Assembly (NCBI GenBank): GCA_043228905.1
Contig: JBHGNT010000011.1
Location: 992,001 to 1,056,000, forward strand
DNA from: Azolla caroliniana
Lineage: Eukaryota; Polypodiophyta
Reading direction: 5' to 3'
DNA: 64,000 bases
The notes under the pieces were generated by a model, which was given only the letters and a program-made list of their open reading frames with translations, did no database searches and was not told where the DNA came from. Shown here piece by piece: positions 32,635 to 43,587 of this stretch. Made by a program: the position numbers and the translations under genes. The first letter of the stretch is position 1. Each line of letters begins with the position of its first letter.

Positions 32635-33465
32635 CTAAGCCATCCCGAACTTGTATAACAAGTTGAGGATGTAGTGTCGTTGAGAGATCATGATTCTGGC
32701 CGGAGTCCGAATTACCTCGATGCCGAGGAAGTAGTGAAGCTCCTTCATGTCCGTCATCTCGAACTTGTTAGAAAGGAGGGATTTGACCTTATTGATTTTG
32801 ACGAGATGCTCACCTCCAATGACTAGGTCATCCACATATAAGATAATGACGATCGGACTTGCGGAATCGCTTCGCATGTAGAGGGAGTTGTTCAACTTTG
32901 ACATACGGAAGCCGATTTGATGAAGATATTGCGCTATCTTCGAATGCCAAGCACGCGGTGCTTTCTTGAGGCCGTAGAGTGGCTTCTTGAGTCGGCAAAC
33001 AGCTTTCGAATGAGTGCTCGAGTTGAAGCCGGGTGGTTGGATCATGTACACCTCCTCTTCTAATTCGCCTTGTAGAAAGGCGTTCTTGACGTCCATTTGA
33101 TGGAGGTGCCACCCTTTCACCACGGCAAGCGCAATTACAGTTCGTACCATCGTCATCTTTGCCACCGGGGCAAAGGTCTCCTCATAGTCAACTCCGTGCA
33201 TTTGGGCGTAGCCTTTCGCTACGAGTCACGCTTTGTAGCGGTTGACGGAATCGTCGGCGTTGTACTTCACTTTGTAAATCCATCTACATCCGATCGCCTT
33301 TTTGTGTGGTGAGGCGGGAACAAGATCCCACGTCTCATTCTTGTGGAGTGCCTGCATCTCCTCGTTCATGGCTTCGATCCATCGCAGATCCTTAGCTGCT
33401 TCGGAGAAAGTTTCCAGCTCGCATACTGTCGCCACCTTCATCATAAAGGCATAGTGATATGCCAT
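32635..33465 (-). pseudogene. pol: Copia G reverse transcriptase
   Basis: RT on the minus strand: IGCRWIYKVKYNADDSVNRY (33226-33465), then VDYEETFAPVAKMTMVRTVI, QMDVKNAFLQGELEEEVYMI and the catalytic LYVDDLVIGG (32635-33201). A stop between 33226 and 33201 separates the two stretches. Confidence 0.87.
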
Positions 33466-34096
33466 GTAGTCATTGTAGCCGAATCGGCTAACTGGATTCT
33501 TTTCACGGGTGGAGTGGCGGAGCTTTTCATTTGCAGAGAGGAGGGCTTCCTAGCTCCGATTCGTACATCGAAGCCGTCGAACTCACTATCGAGTGAGTAA
33601 GTCGACGCATCATCGGCGAAGCGATCGTCTTCATATTCCGACATTTTCACCTTGCCTTTGTCCATCTTTAGGCTAGGCCGTGATGTGATTTGATCGCTTA
33701 AAGTCTCTTGTGGTCCGCTCAGTCGGGTCGTGAACAGACTTTCTTTGAACATGCGCGTAAGGCGATCTTCATCCTCTATCTCTTGTTCGGCGGATTCCGG
33801 GTGGAGCGGAGTTGGAGTCGAAGTTGTCTCTGGTGCGTACCAGGACGCGGACTCGTAAAAAACGACGTCTCGACTTGAGATTTTCGGGTTGAGGGGTTGT
33901 AGCACTTGTACCCCTTTTGCTCCAGTGAGTATCCTATGAGGATACATTTCTCCGACCTGGGGTCGAGCTTTTGACGCTTCTCGTCGGGGATGTGCACATA
34001 CGCAATGGAGCCGAATATCCGAACATGTGATAGGTTCGGCTTCTTTTCGAAGAATCTTTCATGCGAAGTGACCTCGTGCACACCGGATGTTGTGCA
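33441..34096 (-). pseudogene. pol: Copia G integrase C-terminus and linker
   Basis: Pieces HVRIFGSIAYVHIPDEKRQK (33776-34081) and the acidic linker to RT (33441-33947). The frame begins at the solo LTR boundary (34100/34101) and is the continuation of 35221 onward. Confidence 0.83.
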
Positions 34097-34100
34097 CCGG

Positions 34101-35216
34101 TGTCGTGAAGATCCGTCACTACGCGCGGATCGTGAGGCGGAACCACCGGGGTTCTGGACCGGAAGGATTCAAAGTCGGTACAAGCTTTGGCGCAAGCTTT
34201 AGCGAGAAAGTACTTAAGATAGATCGGGAAAGAGAGAAGTTGAGATTACACAATTGAGAGAGATTGATTGAACTTTTAACTTTAGATTTAAGAAACAAGT
34301 TACACGATCAATTTGATAACGAATTTCTTCCTCTTAATTTTCATAAAAAAAAACCCTCCTTTTTCTCCTCCCCCTTCCTTCTTTTATAGATGCTCTCATG
34401 CATATGATGCATGTGAGGGTACTACAAGACATGCATAAATTGCATGTTTGCCATTTGGCGCTTATGTATTACATGTGGTGCATGATAACTATGTCACTCA
34501 TTTTAGCTCTCATGTATGAGAATTTACATGTAAAACTACAATGATAGAAATATAATTTCAACTAAATAGCATGGCTTAATGGTAAGCCAATTGACTCCTA
34601 ACTTGGAGGTGCAAGGTTTGAATCCTTACATACCCTCCTTATATATGTAAATATGTATATATATTTATATATTAATTTATCTAGTCGCTGGACGCCGGTT
34701 CGTCCGATGCCGTCGTGCGTCGGTTGCCACCGGATACCCGTGTCGTCGGTTACTGGTGCCTCGCCGGATACCGTCGTCTCACCGGCGCCGGCGCCGGATG
34801 TCGTCGTCTCACCGACTCCATCGCCGGTCCGGTTTTGGTTGGCCAAAACCCTTTACGAGTAGCTAGCCCACCTCCACTCTTAGTTCAAGTTACCTTGAAC
34901 TCTCTATGCTCCACACATAGACACAAAGATAATATCTTTTGCTCTACGTTATATATGATGAGAGTCGTATTTGTCGTGCCTATGTGGGATATCTCACAAT
35001 TTTCTCTTTTCCTTTCACAAACTTTATACCCTCATATCTTGACATTTAGTTCTCCGTTTCTCGTGTAATAAAGTGCATTTGAAACCTCCATCATTTTGTA
35101 CTTAGATATTAAATTTATTTAAAATGTTATCTTCACAATTATTGTATTATGTGATTCATACTCAATTTCGTACGTTTTATGGGATTTTCACACTATTGCC
35201 GAAAATCTTCACGACA
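34101..35216 (-). repeat. Solo LTR of the gypsy C type, in copia G
   Basis: About 1116 bp, same family as 14983-16070 but reversed, with identical 12-base terminal inverted repeats (TGTCGTGAAGAT / ATCTTCACGACA). Flanked by ACCGG / CCGG (34096-34100, 35217-35220). Removing it rejoins the copia integrase. Holds a CCGG-rich block (34690-34830) and a plus-strand tRNA-like module. A TATA-like CTATAAAAG lies on the minus strand near 34382-34390. Confidence 0.9.
34571..34638 (+). ncRNA. tRNA-like module in the solo LTR
   Basis: ATGGCTTAATGGTAAGCC (A-box hairpin), TTGACTCCTAACTTGG (anticodon arm), AGGTGCAAGGTTTGAATCC (variable and T arm with B box). It is almost the same as the module in the gypsy C LTR and again antisense to the element. 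Confidence 0.6.
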
Positions 35217-35220
35217 CCGG

Positions 35221-35900
35221 TTCATTAGGTAGAAGGTCGTATTTGCAGCTTCGGCCCAATAAGACTTGGGCATATGCTCCTCATTCATCATTGCCCGCAC
35301 TACTTCGAGGATGTGCCGATTTTTGCGCTCAGCTACACCGTTTTGTTGCGGAGTGTGTCAGCAAGTGATTTCTCGTCGAATTCCTTCCTTTCGGAGATAC
35401 GCCATAAAATCGTCTAAGTACTCCTTGCCGCCATCCGATCGACGACAACGTAAATGTCGGCCAGTGGCTTTCTCAACTTCATTCTTGAATGTTTGGAAGT
35501 GTCCGAACACTACGCTCTTTTGCTGCATCGGGTAGATCCAAGTGTGCATAGAGAAATCGTCAATGAATAGCACGTAATATCGGCACCCGCCGAATGTCGT
35601 CATTTGAGCCGGACCCCATACATCGGAATGAATTACGTCGAGTACGCCTTTGCTCACGTTCCGCTCCTTTGGAAATGGGTGTCGGTGTTGCTTGCCAAAT
35701 TGGCACGCTTCACATACACCCTCAATCTCCTTCTCTTTGAATGTCGAGAGTCCGATGACGACTCCTTTCGATTTCATTGCTTTGAGTTTGTTGAGATTGA
35801 TGTGGCCGATTCGCTTATGCCATAGCTCTATGTCGGACTCAGCATTCATGCTTTTCGCGAACATGGCGGATTTCATCTCGTGTGAATCGAGAATGAACAT
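35221..35900 (-). pseudogene. pol: Copia G integrase core
   Basis: Minus strand: IELWHKRIGHINLNKLKAMK, CQFGKQHRHPFPKERNVSKG, VIHSDVWGPAQMTTFGGCRY (catalytic Asp) and SDGGKEYLDDFMAYLRKEGI. The Glu-containing region lies in another frame (35221-35357). Confidence 0.86.
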
Positions 35901-36569
35901 CCGGCCCTCTCTTCTTCCGCACGCAATGATTCGGCCCTCTTTTTCGATGAAACACCCTTCTTGGTCGAATTGTACTTACATCCCTTGCCCAACCATTTGG
36001 CCGACCGAGACCAAGTTCTTCGTGATGGTGGGAACATGCAAGACATTTTTAATGTATGTTTGCTAACCTCTTTCGCCGAATGGAACATTGCCGATGTGCC
36101 GAATCAGGTGCGTAGTGTCATCTCCGGTTTCGACATAACCGAGTCACTCCGGCTCTCGACGTTCGAGAAACCATTCTTTATGGGATGTCATTTGGTTTGA
36201 GGCTACAGAGTCAACAAACCATACGTCCCCCGGATTGAGGGCACTAGTTGAGGTAGAGGCCTACATAGAGTTTGCTCTATGTTTCATCATGAACATTCCG
36301 CCATGGTCGGAGTTGCATGCATACATTCCGCCACGATCTTCGTAGTCGGAGTTGTTCCCGTACATTCCGCTATACTCTTCATAGTCAAAATTGTGCGCGT
36401 AATTCGTGAGTTGTCGGCTTGTGGAAGCCGATTCACGTTTCGACACTCTTCTTCGTGGTGGACGAGCTTTCCGCAATATCCGCATTCGGTTGTGTTTTGA
36501 CGGCTCGGGCCGGAGTGGAAGCTCCCCCTTCTTGCGAAGGTTCCTCGTTGGCTTCCGTTTTGCGGCCAA
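35901..36569 (-). pseudogene. pol: Copia G nucleocapsid and protease
   Basis: Decayed: Lys/Arg-rich nucleocapsid part and NYAHNFDYEEYSGMYGNNSD (36261-36569), then the protease region with stops and shifts near 36000-36260. J has the matching VDSGASNHMTS motif. Confidence 0.75.
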
Positions 36570-36622
36570 AATTGGGAGTTGTTATCGTAGGCCGAACCTC
36601 GTCCGCCTTGTCCTTGGCCGAA

Positions 36623-37201
36623 TCAGCCTCTCGACCATTCATGTCCTCTTCCTCCGTTCGAGTGCGTGTAAAGCATGTGGCCTTCCGACTCATTGCTCCT
36701 TGTACGCAAGTGGTTTTCTTCGACCAATAGCATTGATTGGAGCTCGAAGAAGGAGGGAGATTTCTCCCCTTCTAGAACGACGGTTCGCATCGCGCCGAAC
36801 CATGGTGCGAGGCCGCCAAGGCATATTTGAACCATCTTATCATCATCGATATTTACGCTTATTGAGCAGAGCCAATCGCGAAGCTCCTTGATCTTCGAGG
36901 TGTATGTCGTAATGGACATGTCCCTTTGTTGAATGTTGTTCAACTCTTGGCGGAGTTGAAGCCTTCTTGCGGTTGTGTTCGCCGCGAAAATCTTTCGTAG
37001 ATTTTCCCATGCCTCCTTCGGCGTCTTGGCTTCGCGAATGTAGCCGAGCATGTGATCGTGAACACATGTCGCCAAGCAATACATCACGCGGCTTGCGGCT
37101 TGCTCCCATGTCGCGTATCCGGGAGCCGTTTCAGCGGGTCGGTCTTCATGCGCTCCTTTGATGTAGCTCCAATAGCCTTGTCTGACAAGGTATTGGTGCA
37201 T
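36623..37201 (-). pseudogene. gag: Copia G gag
   Basis: 192-codon stretch: MHQYLVRQGYWSYIKGAHED, CVHDHMLGYIREAKTPKEAW and NIQQRDMSITTYTSKIKEL. The true start is upstream, near 37276 (MNTEMGSALPTEKLD in another stretch), separated by one stop. Confidence 0.86.
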
Positions 37202-37425
37202 CTTGTACTCCCAAGATGCGAAGTTGTTTCAATCCAACTTCTCGGTAGGGAGAGCGCTCCCCATTTCAGTATTCATTATGTCGATTCTTCTTCTTCTTCT
37301 TCTTCTCTCTTCGAATGCGAGCCATGTAACGAAGCTACAATAGCGATGAGCCGGTTCTTGGTCGTCGGCGTGGAGCACAACACACGATCACGATGAGGCG
37401 AATGGGCTAGATCGAGCTACCAAAT

Positions 37426-37438
37426 CACTCTGATACCA
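37426..37438 (-). promoter_or_regulatory. Primer binding site of copia G
   Basis: TGGTATCAGAGTG on the minus strand, adjacent to the 5' LTR; initiator-Met-tRNA type. Confidence 0.88.
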
Positions 37439-37835
37439 TGTAAAGAATCGGATATGATTCTTATGAAGCGGAAGAGATGTGAGTTATGTGTGTGTATGAG
37501 AGAGAGAGAGAGAGTGAGAGAGAGAGAGACAAGGAATAATACACAGAGGATACGCAAGGTAAGAGTATATTAACAAAGGAAAAAGACTCAACATTATACA
37601 AGGTGGGAGGAGGGTGCTTTATATAGTCACCCTCTCTCTTCATTAACTACAAGACTCACGGAGCATGGGGAATGTGAAAGCTCATAAGTTATGTGTCATA
37701 GAATATGATTCTATGACTCATACTAAATGCTAGAATAAAAAGAGGTGACATAATGGTGACTCTTGACCGTTGGAATGTCTATTCACTCTCAAGGTGAGTT
37801 CTCACACTAGACCAAGTTGAGCTTGATTCTCAACA
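37439..37835 (-). repeat. 5' LTR of copia G
   Basis: 397 bp, partner of 31259-31657, followed by GTTCT and then hAT sequence. Confidence 0.92.
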
Positions 37836-37840
37836 GTTCT

Positions 37841-38105
37841 AAAGTTGGGTTTTTGGAAATAGAAGATAAAGATGGCATTACATATAGACATGAACTATAC
37901 TTCAAACAAATTCCCATGGATAAAGCAAGTCACAATGATAAGAATCTCAATATTGAAAAATCTAAGGGAATGACACCATTTATAGATGGATCACTTGAAA
38001 GTTGTATTAAACTATCTCAAAATTATGTGCAAAAGATTATTGATGGACTAAATGCAATCGATTAAGGTATACTATGTGTGAAGCTTGGCATATGTTTTGC
38101 AAAAT
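37841..38105 (+). pseudogene. hAT-type transposase remnant, second part
   Basis: Continues the hAT reading after copia G: LGFLEIEDKDGITYRHELYF and SLESCIKLSQNYVQKIIDGL, ending TAA 38063-38065. It is split again by the solo LTR at 38106. Confidence 0.6.
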
Positions 38106-38516
38106 TGTAAACGTAAGTGTTTGCAAAAGCGTAAAACAGAGAACAACACAGAGAGAGAGAGAGAGAGAGCGAGAGAGACAGAGAGAGCAGAACCCAATTT
38201 CAAAATTATATCAAGACTCTATATACACACTGTGCTAAGTAGCACTATTTATACAAGTCCTTTTGGGACTGACAGAAGTACCATGTACTTCAATGCTCAC
38301 ACGAGCATCTGACACTTACTACGAGACTATAGCTACCTAGTAGTCTATCCTATACTAGGCTTCCGATTGGACTTCCGGTTACGGATTGCACCCGGCCTCC
38401 ACTCCTTGCCGGTTCGGTTGTTCACCGTCATACCGATCCGTTTCGCCCGATCCGTCTCGCTTACCGGCTCCGGCTTATTCAGCCGATCCGGCTCCGGTTG
38501 AGCTTGCCGCTCAACA
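38106..38516 (+). repeat. Solo LTR in the hAT remnant
   Basis: 411 bp, TGTAAACG...CTCAACA, with AAAAT on both sides (38101-38105, 38517-38521). Orientation is not certain. It contains a GA-repeat (38151-38190) and a CCGG-rich block (38365-38505). The internal part of its element does not occur in the window. Confidence 0.8.
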
Positions 38517-38521
38517 AAAAT

Positions 38522-38670
38522 GAAGGATTGGCAAGATAGTTTCCCTCATTTGATGAAATTATGGCACACTACTTTGGTTTCTAAGCAAAATCTCATGAAA
38601 GAGATGAAAAGAAATCAATTGAATACTTTGAGATAATGTTAGCCGCCTTGAAGCAGGAGATGGAAATAGA
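38522..38670 (+). pseudogene. hAT-type remnant, third part
   Basis: Short plus-strand readable stretch (KDWQDSFPHLMKLWHTTLVS) that joins the previous piece if the solo LTR is removed. Beyond this the reading decays. Confidence 0.45.
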
Positions 38671-38675
38671 ACTCT

Positions 38676-38795
38676 CATGATCATGTTAGCCGCCTTGTTG
38701 AAGCAAGAGATGTGTTCCACAGGCTTCTAACTACATATGTGGTTTTATGGAATGCAATGATGGTAGGGCATATAGGACATGGATGTTGGTTGATA
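38676..38795 (+). pseudogene. PPR-repeat gene fragment
   Basis: Reads EARDVFHRLLTTYVVLWNAM then MVGHIGHG, which is the pentatricopeptide-repeat pattern (ARDVF..., VV.WNAM..G...HG) of plant organelle RNA-binding proteins. Only about one repeat remains, ending at a stop. It is a non-functional scrap; its source gene is not in the window. Confidence 0.55.
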
Positions 38796-38799
38796 TGAG

Positions 38800-39357
38800 T
38801 TTGATGTGGGGGGGGGGGGGCGAAATGAACCATGCCTATAACAGGTAGGGCACCATTGAATGCATTGATTACATGCTATGCAAACAGTGGTAATAGTTTT
38901 GTGCCTTGAAGTTTTGGCAAAATGTTGGGTGAGAAGGTGGAATTAATCTTAGACTGTATTATTTGTGGTTTTCATAGGTCGTCATGGCTAGAGCCATAGA
39001 ATGAACCATACGTATCATACGTGCATTCGCATTCGAGAATGATTCAATCAAACGTGGATGGTAAATCATCTCAAAGTTAGATCGGATTGACAAGTTGGAT
39101 TGGATTGACTAGGGTCTATATTATATATTGATTCACTCTCAATCCCAATAAGTGGACTCTAATCCATTGTGAACCACCAACATAAGTATGGTTGCAATAT
39201 TTGCATTGTATCACATGCATACTTTTGGGATGCGAATCAAGACATCTCTATCATCCTCACTTTCGAACTTTACAAAAAAATGAGGATGAACTATAGAGAT
39301 TGAATCAAAATATGTCATTATAAATTATAATCAACCGTTCAAAAATGCATAAAACTT
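38800..39357. other. Unassigned spacer
   Basis: No gene or element recognised. A 14-G run at 38807-38820 and AT-rich unique-looking sequence. Confidence 0.6.
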
Positions 39358-39480
39358 ATATTTGAGAATATGAAGGAAACATGACATAGGCAATAGTTGC
39401 ATAACAACTTATCGCTAGGGTGACCTAATTTCTAATAACAAAGAAAGAAAAAAAGAAACGGTCAAAAACTCATAAAACGT

Positions 39481-40295
39481 TGTCGTGCCTTTCGGCTCCG
39501 GATCGTTGCGTGAGTCGGGCGGGAACCACTGAGGTTTTGGACTAGGAGAAAGAAGAATATGAGATAAGGCTAGTAATGAATAGGTAGAACGATAAGTAAG
39601 TTATGAATCTCGTGAATCCCACAATTTTAGTGTATTTCATCAATATTTAGATAGTAAGAGACAATTTTGATCACAAATTCGTGAATCCCATGCATATATT
39701 AATTGGTTGGTGTTTTCGGAAATATATCCAATTTCCAAGTATTTTCACACCCCTATTACATTGTGCTCCCCATCCTTATATAGTGATGAGAGAGTCTTAA
39801 CAATCCATGCTTTTTCTATAAATAGACTGTATGCTTTCTCTAACATGCTTTTTCTAAAGTGATCCTACTTTTTCTAACTTGATGCATTTTTATCGACTAT
39901 GGTGTTCATGCACGTTAAATGTGCATGCGTAGCTTTTTCTTTTATCATGCGTTTTCTTCTAACTAAAGTTTATCCTAGTGTGCACTTACCTTTCTATGTG
40001 GGACGTCTACTTTTTTAACATTAATGGTATGTTAGTGTACTGGTAAGGCTTTACATTATTAACATGGAGGTACAAGGTTTGAATCCTGCCCTATGCATGT
40101 AACAATCTTTTCTTTTATTTACAAATTTGTCTCTTCATCCGGTTCTCACCGGTTTTCTTTATCCGGTTCTTACCGGGTCTTCCTCACCGACTCTCACCGG
40201 CCTTCTTCATCCGGTTCTCACCGGGTACTCTTCATGTCCCATCCGGAGAGACAAAAAATACGTTTTTCACGTAGTGTGCGAATTACACTACGACA
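39481..40295 (-). repeat. Solo LTR of the gypsy H type
   Basis: About 815 bp, reverse orientation. Starts TGTCGTGCCTTTCGG and ends CACTACGACA, matching the H LTR ends. Flanks are AACGT (39476-39480) and AACAT (40295-40299). Contains CCGG-rich repeats (40138-40225), the TCCCATCCGGAGAGAC box (40237-40252), a minus-strand TATA-like site near 39773-39784 and a tRNA-like module. Confidence 0.87.
40031..40093 (+). ncRNA. tRNA-like module in the H-type solo LTR
   Basis: GTTAGTGTACTGGTAAGGC (A box), an anticodon-arm-like middle, GGAGGTACAA and GGTTTGAATCC (B box). Antisense to the LTR, as in the other C/H-type LTRs. Confidence 0.58.
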
Positions 40296-40789
40296 ACATA
40301 CATTCGAGAATATGAAGAAAACATGACATAGGCAGTAGTAGCATAACAACTTACCACTTGGGTGAGCTAATTTCTAATAAGAAAGAAAGAAAGAAAAAGA
40401 AGAAAAAGGAACATGACACTAAAATAAAATTTTGCCATGACACGAACAAAAGGATATGAGAAAGTTGGGAATTGAACCCAAGACACAAGTAATAGTAGCA
40501 CATCAACGTATCACTAGGTTGTGCTTAGTTCTAATAATAAATCAATAAAAGAAAAAAACTATTATAATACTAACATAAAATTTTGCTATGACATGGTACT
40601 CATGAGAGAGAGAGAAAGAGATGAGAAAATTGGGAGTCGATTCCAAGACATAAACAACAATAGCATGACTCCTTACCACTAGGGTCAATTGAATTATATT
40701 AACAATAAATGAAAAAAAAGCAAGACGTATTTTTCCCATTTCAAACGTGTTCATTTCCAAACGTTTGAATGCTTGCACGAACACGAATA

Positions 40790-40901
40790 TTACGATCTAT
40801 GGAGCCTAGAGCCATTGTAATGTTGTTAGCCTATTCAGCTCGTCATGTATGCAGAATTTTACTAATGAAGCATACTTTATTTGAAAAAAAAAAACCTAGA
40901 A
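40790..40901 (+). repeat. Possible short LINE 3' end
   Basis: Ends with TTTTACTAATGAAGCATACTT and an 11-A tail, similar to the end of the large LINE (TTTTAACTAATGGAGTATATT plus A tail). Probably a heavily 5'-truncated insertion. Confidence 0.4.
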
Positions 40902-41781
40902 GAGGAGAAAGAAGTACCTTGCGGTTAGAGATTTAGAATGCGGTTGAATTAGTGCTTGTTGTGGCATTATGTGCACAAGAAGAAGAAGAAGAGGAAAGAT
41001 AATTTTTTCGAGAAGAAGAAGAAGAGGAAAGACATCTTATTCAAGAAGAAGACGAAGAAGAAGAGTTATGTCTTTTTAAAAGTTAGGTCAAATTTTAGAA
41101 AATGAATAATCAAACTTTCTTAAATGGATAGAATTAACCTTTAAAAAATAAGGTACAAGAAAATATTTTTAAAAGTGTCACCCTAAACCATTAAGCTGTT
41201 TCAAACCATTTAAACCAAAACCGTTAATCGATGAGGGCTCGAACCAAACCAAGCCAAACGGTTTCGTGGTTCGGTTTAGTTCAAACCGAACCATTGTCGA
41301 TTGCTAGTGATAAAGATTAGTTAATTGTCAACGGAACATCCAAACCCCTTCAAACGATCTTCGTATCTCCGATATAACGCCTTGATGGCCTCCAACCATG
41401 TACCTTCAACAGAGCTTGAGAGCAAAGGATTCATGCAAGAAACATCTCAATTTGCTTCATCATGAGAGCCTTCTAGCAGCTTGTCACATTCTCTAAAAAT
41501 CAACTAAGAGGGGTTGTTCTTCCCCATTGGAGCTAACCAACAACTACTTATATAGGTCAAGCAATCCCCTATTTTTGTCCTGAGAGGAGCTTCATATACC
41601 TTCCTCTATTCTTGTCATGGTGTCTCACATATACTTAGCTTTTTCTTTTCTTCTTTACGTATCCAATCCTTACCTTCTTTTGTGCCCATCTCCAAAAGAG
41701 CACCACTCCTAGTTATAAATATGGCCGAAGCCATTCTGCCAATTACTTAAACCCCACACTTCCGCACCTACTGTGTCATTA
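40902..41781. other. Unassigned spacer with GAA-rich repeats
   Basis: Contains imperfect GAAGAA repeats (40978-41070), a perfect 10-bp-arm hairpin (41268-41292, GGTTCGGTTT / AAACCGAACC) and AT-rich DNA. The segment about 41640-41781 is the broken first copy of the 216-bp duplication found again at 59763-60060. No gene is supported. Confidence 0.6.
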
Positions 41782-42169
41782 TGTAAAGAATCAAGAGATG
41801 GATTATGTGCAGCGGAATAGATATGACCTATGTGTGTGCATGAGAGAGAGAGTGTGTGTGAGAGACAAGGAGTAAGACACAGAGAATACTCAAGGTAAAG
41901 TATATTAACAAAGGAGAAAGACTCAACATTATACAAGGTGGGAGGAGGGTGTTTTATATAGTCGCCCTCTCTCTTCATTAACTACAAGACTCGTGGAGCA
42001 TGGGGAATGTGAAAGCTCATAACTTATGTGTCATAGAATATGATTCTATGACTCATACTAAATGCTAGAAACAAAGTGGTGACACAATGGTGACTCTTGA
42101 CCGTTGGAGTGTCTATTCACTCTCAAGGTGAGTTCACACACTAGACCAAGTTGAGCTTGACTCTCAACA
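41782..42169 (-). repeat. 3' LTR of copia J
   Basis: 388 bp, TGTAAAGAATC...CTCAACA; the purine tract follows on the plus strand as CGCCCCCTCAAGCTT. A GC-rich 3' region like that of G spans 42170-42420. Confidence 0.92.
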
Positions 42170-42575
42170 CGCCCCCTCAAGCTTAAGTCGGGTCGGTTTC
42201 AGACAGTATCCGAAATCCGCTTCGACTCGCGTTCTGGAGTCTGTGTCAACTCGCATTTATGCGGAGTTGCGGAATCCGTGCTCCAGCTTGCGTTGTGCGT
42301 AGTAGCGAAGTCTGTGCTTTGGCTTGCGTCTTTCTTTGTGGCTTTGCGCGGTAGATCAGCTCTTCACGGCTTCGTTGCGCATTTGCGGAATCCACACGTT
42401 ATTGCGTAGTGTCTTCAGTACTCCCCCTCAAGCTTGGCAAGTCAGGGATCGTCCATCCGAGATCAGCCATGAATTTCCATAGTTTTTCGGCTCCTAAGGC
42501 TTTAGTGAAGATGTCGGTCGTTTGAAGATTTGTGTTAATGTGTTTTAGGTTGACATCGCCAGCTAGAACGCGCTC

Positions 42576-43587
42576 TCAGATCAAGTGATAGTGCACTTCG
42601 ATGTGCTTTGTCCGCGCGTGGAACATCGGGTTCTGAGCCAGATAGATACTGGTCATGTTGTCGCAGTAAAGGGAAGTCGGATCCTTGATGGGTATGCTCA
42701 TATCCTTGAGTATCCTTTTGAGCCATACGGCTTCACATGCGGCCACTGCCGCACCCCTATATTCCGCCTCTATGATCGAAAGAGCGACGGTTGGTTGCTT
42801 TTTGCTGCTCCAAGATATTGCTCCACTGCCGAGGCAAAAAACAAATCTGAAGGTTGATCTTCTATCGGCTTTGTAGCTGGCCCAATCGGCGTGCGTGTAC
42901 CCCTCGAGTCGTATTGGCATCGCGGTCTTGTAGAGGATGCCGCAATCCATTGTGTCGCTCACATATCGTAGAACTCGCTTAGCGCAATCCAAGTGAGTAT
43001 CACGCGGTGTTTGCATGAATTGACTAAGGAGACCGACTAGATAACTGAGATGAGGTCGAGTGATCGTGAGGTAGATGAGACCCCCGATGAGTTGCCGATA
43101 CTGAGTCAGCTCACACGCTTTGGTGCCGAAGTTCGCATCTAGTTTGAGATTGCGATGGAGCGGGCTTGCCGCGGATTTGAACTCAGCCATACCGAACTTG
43201 TATAACAAGTTGAGGATATAGTGTCGTTGAGAGATCATGATTATGGCCGGAGTCCGAATTACCTCGATGCCGAGGAAGTAGTGAAGCTCCTTCATGTCCA
43301 TCATCTCAAACTTGTCAGAAAGGAGGGATTTGACCTTATTGATTTTGACGAGATGCTCACCTCCAATGACTAGGTCATCCACATATAAGATAATGACGAT
43401 CGGACTTGCGGAATCGCTTCGCATGTAGAGGGAGTTGTTCAACTTTTACATACGGAAGCCGATTTGATGAAGATATTGCGCTATCTTCGAATGCCAACCA
43501 TCGCGGATCCTTGGCTGCTTCGGAAAATGTTTCCGGCTCGCGTATTGTCGCCACCTTCATCATAAAGGCATAGTGATATGCCATGTA
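42576..43587 (-). pseudogene. pol: Copia J RT end and RNase H, internally deleted
   Basis: A 288-codon frame (42576-43442): catalytic LYVDDLVIGGEHLVKINKVK, LIGGLIYLTITRPHLSYLVG, LEGYTHADWASYKADRRSTF, SIIEAEYRGAAVAACEAVWL and YCDNMTSIYLAQNPMFHART. Just upstream (43443-43587) EAAKDPRW is fused directly to LAFEDSAIS-type sequence of another frame, because the first half of RT present in G is missing (junction near 43496). Confidence 0.88.

Larger units (their letters stand above)
31259..37835 (-). mobile_element. Copia element G
   Basis: Complete minus-strand copia inserted in the hAT remnant, target duplication GTTCT (31254-31258 and 37836-37840). LTRs are 399 and 397 bp. It contains a solo gypsy LTR (34101-35216). 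Same family as J and related to E. Many stops and frameshifts. Confidence 0.93.
39358..40735 (-). repeat. Tandem tRNA-like repeat units, split by a solo LTR
   Basis: Four related units: 39358-39470, 40300-40420, 40440-40545 and 40575-40735. Each carries CATGACA..., a reverse tRNA-like part and an A-rich, AATAATAAA-like end. In the last two the minus-strand B box is clear (TTGGGTTCAATTCCC and TTGGAATCGACTCCC) and the A-box-like CCTAGTGGTAAGGAG or CCTAGTGATACG lies about 45 bp upstream. They look like tandem SINE-like or tRNA-derived units. The first and second units were adjacent before the solo LTR inserted. Confidence 0.6.

Noticed and set aside
36423-36891. Long plus-strand ORFs over copia G gag and nucleocapsid
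   Set aside because: Shadows of the minus-strand gag frame; no own motifs.
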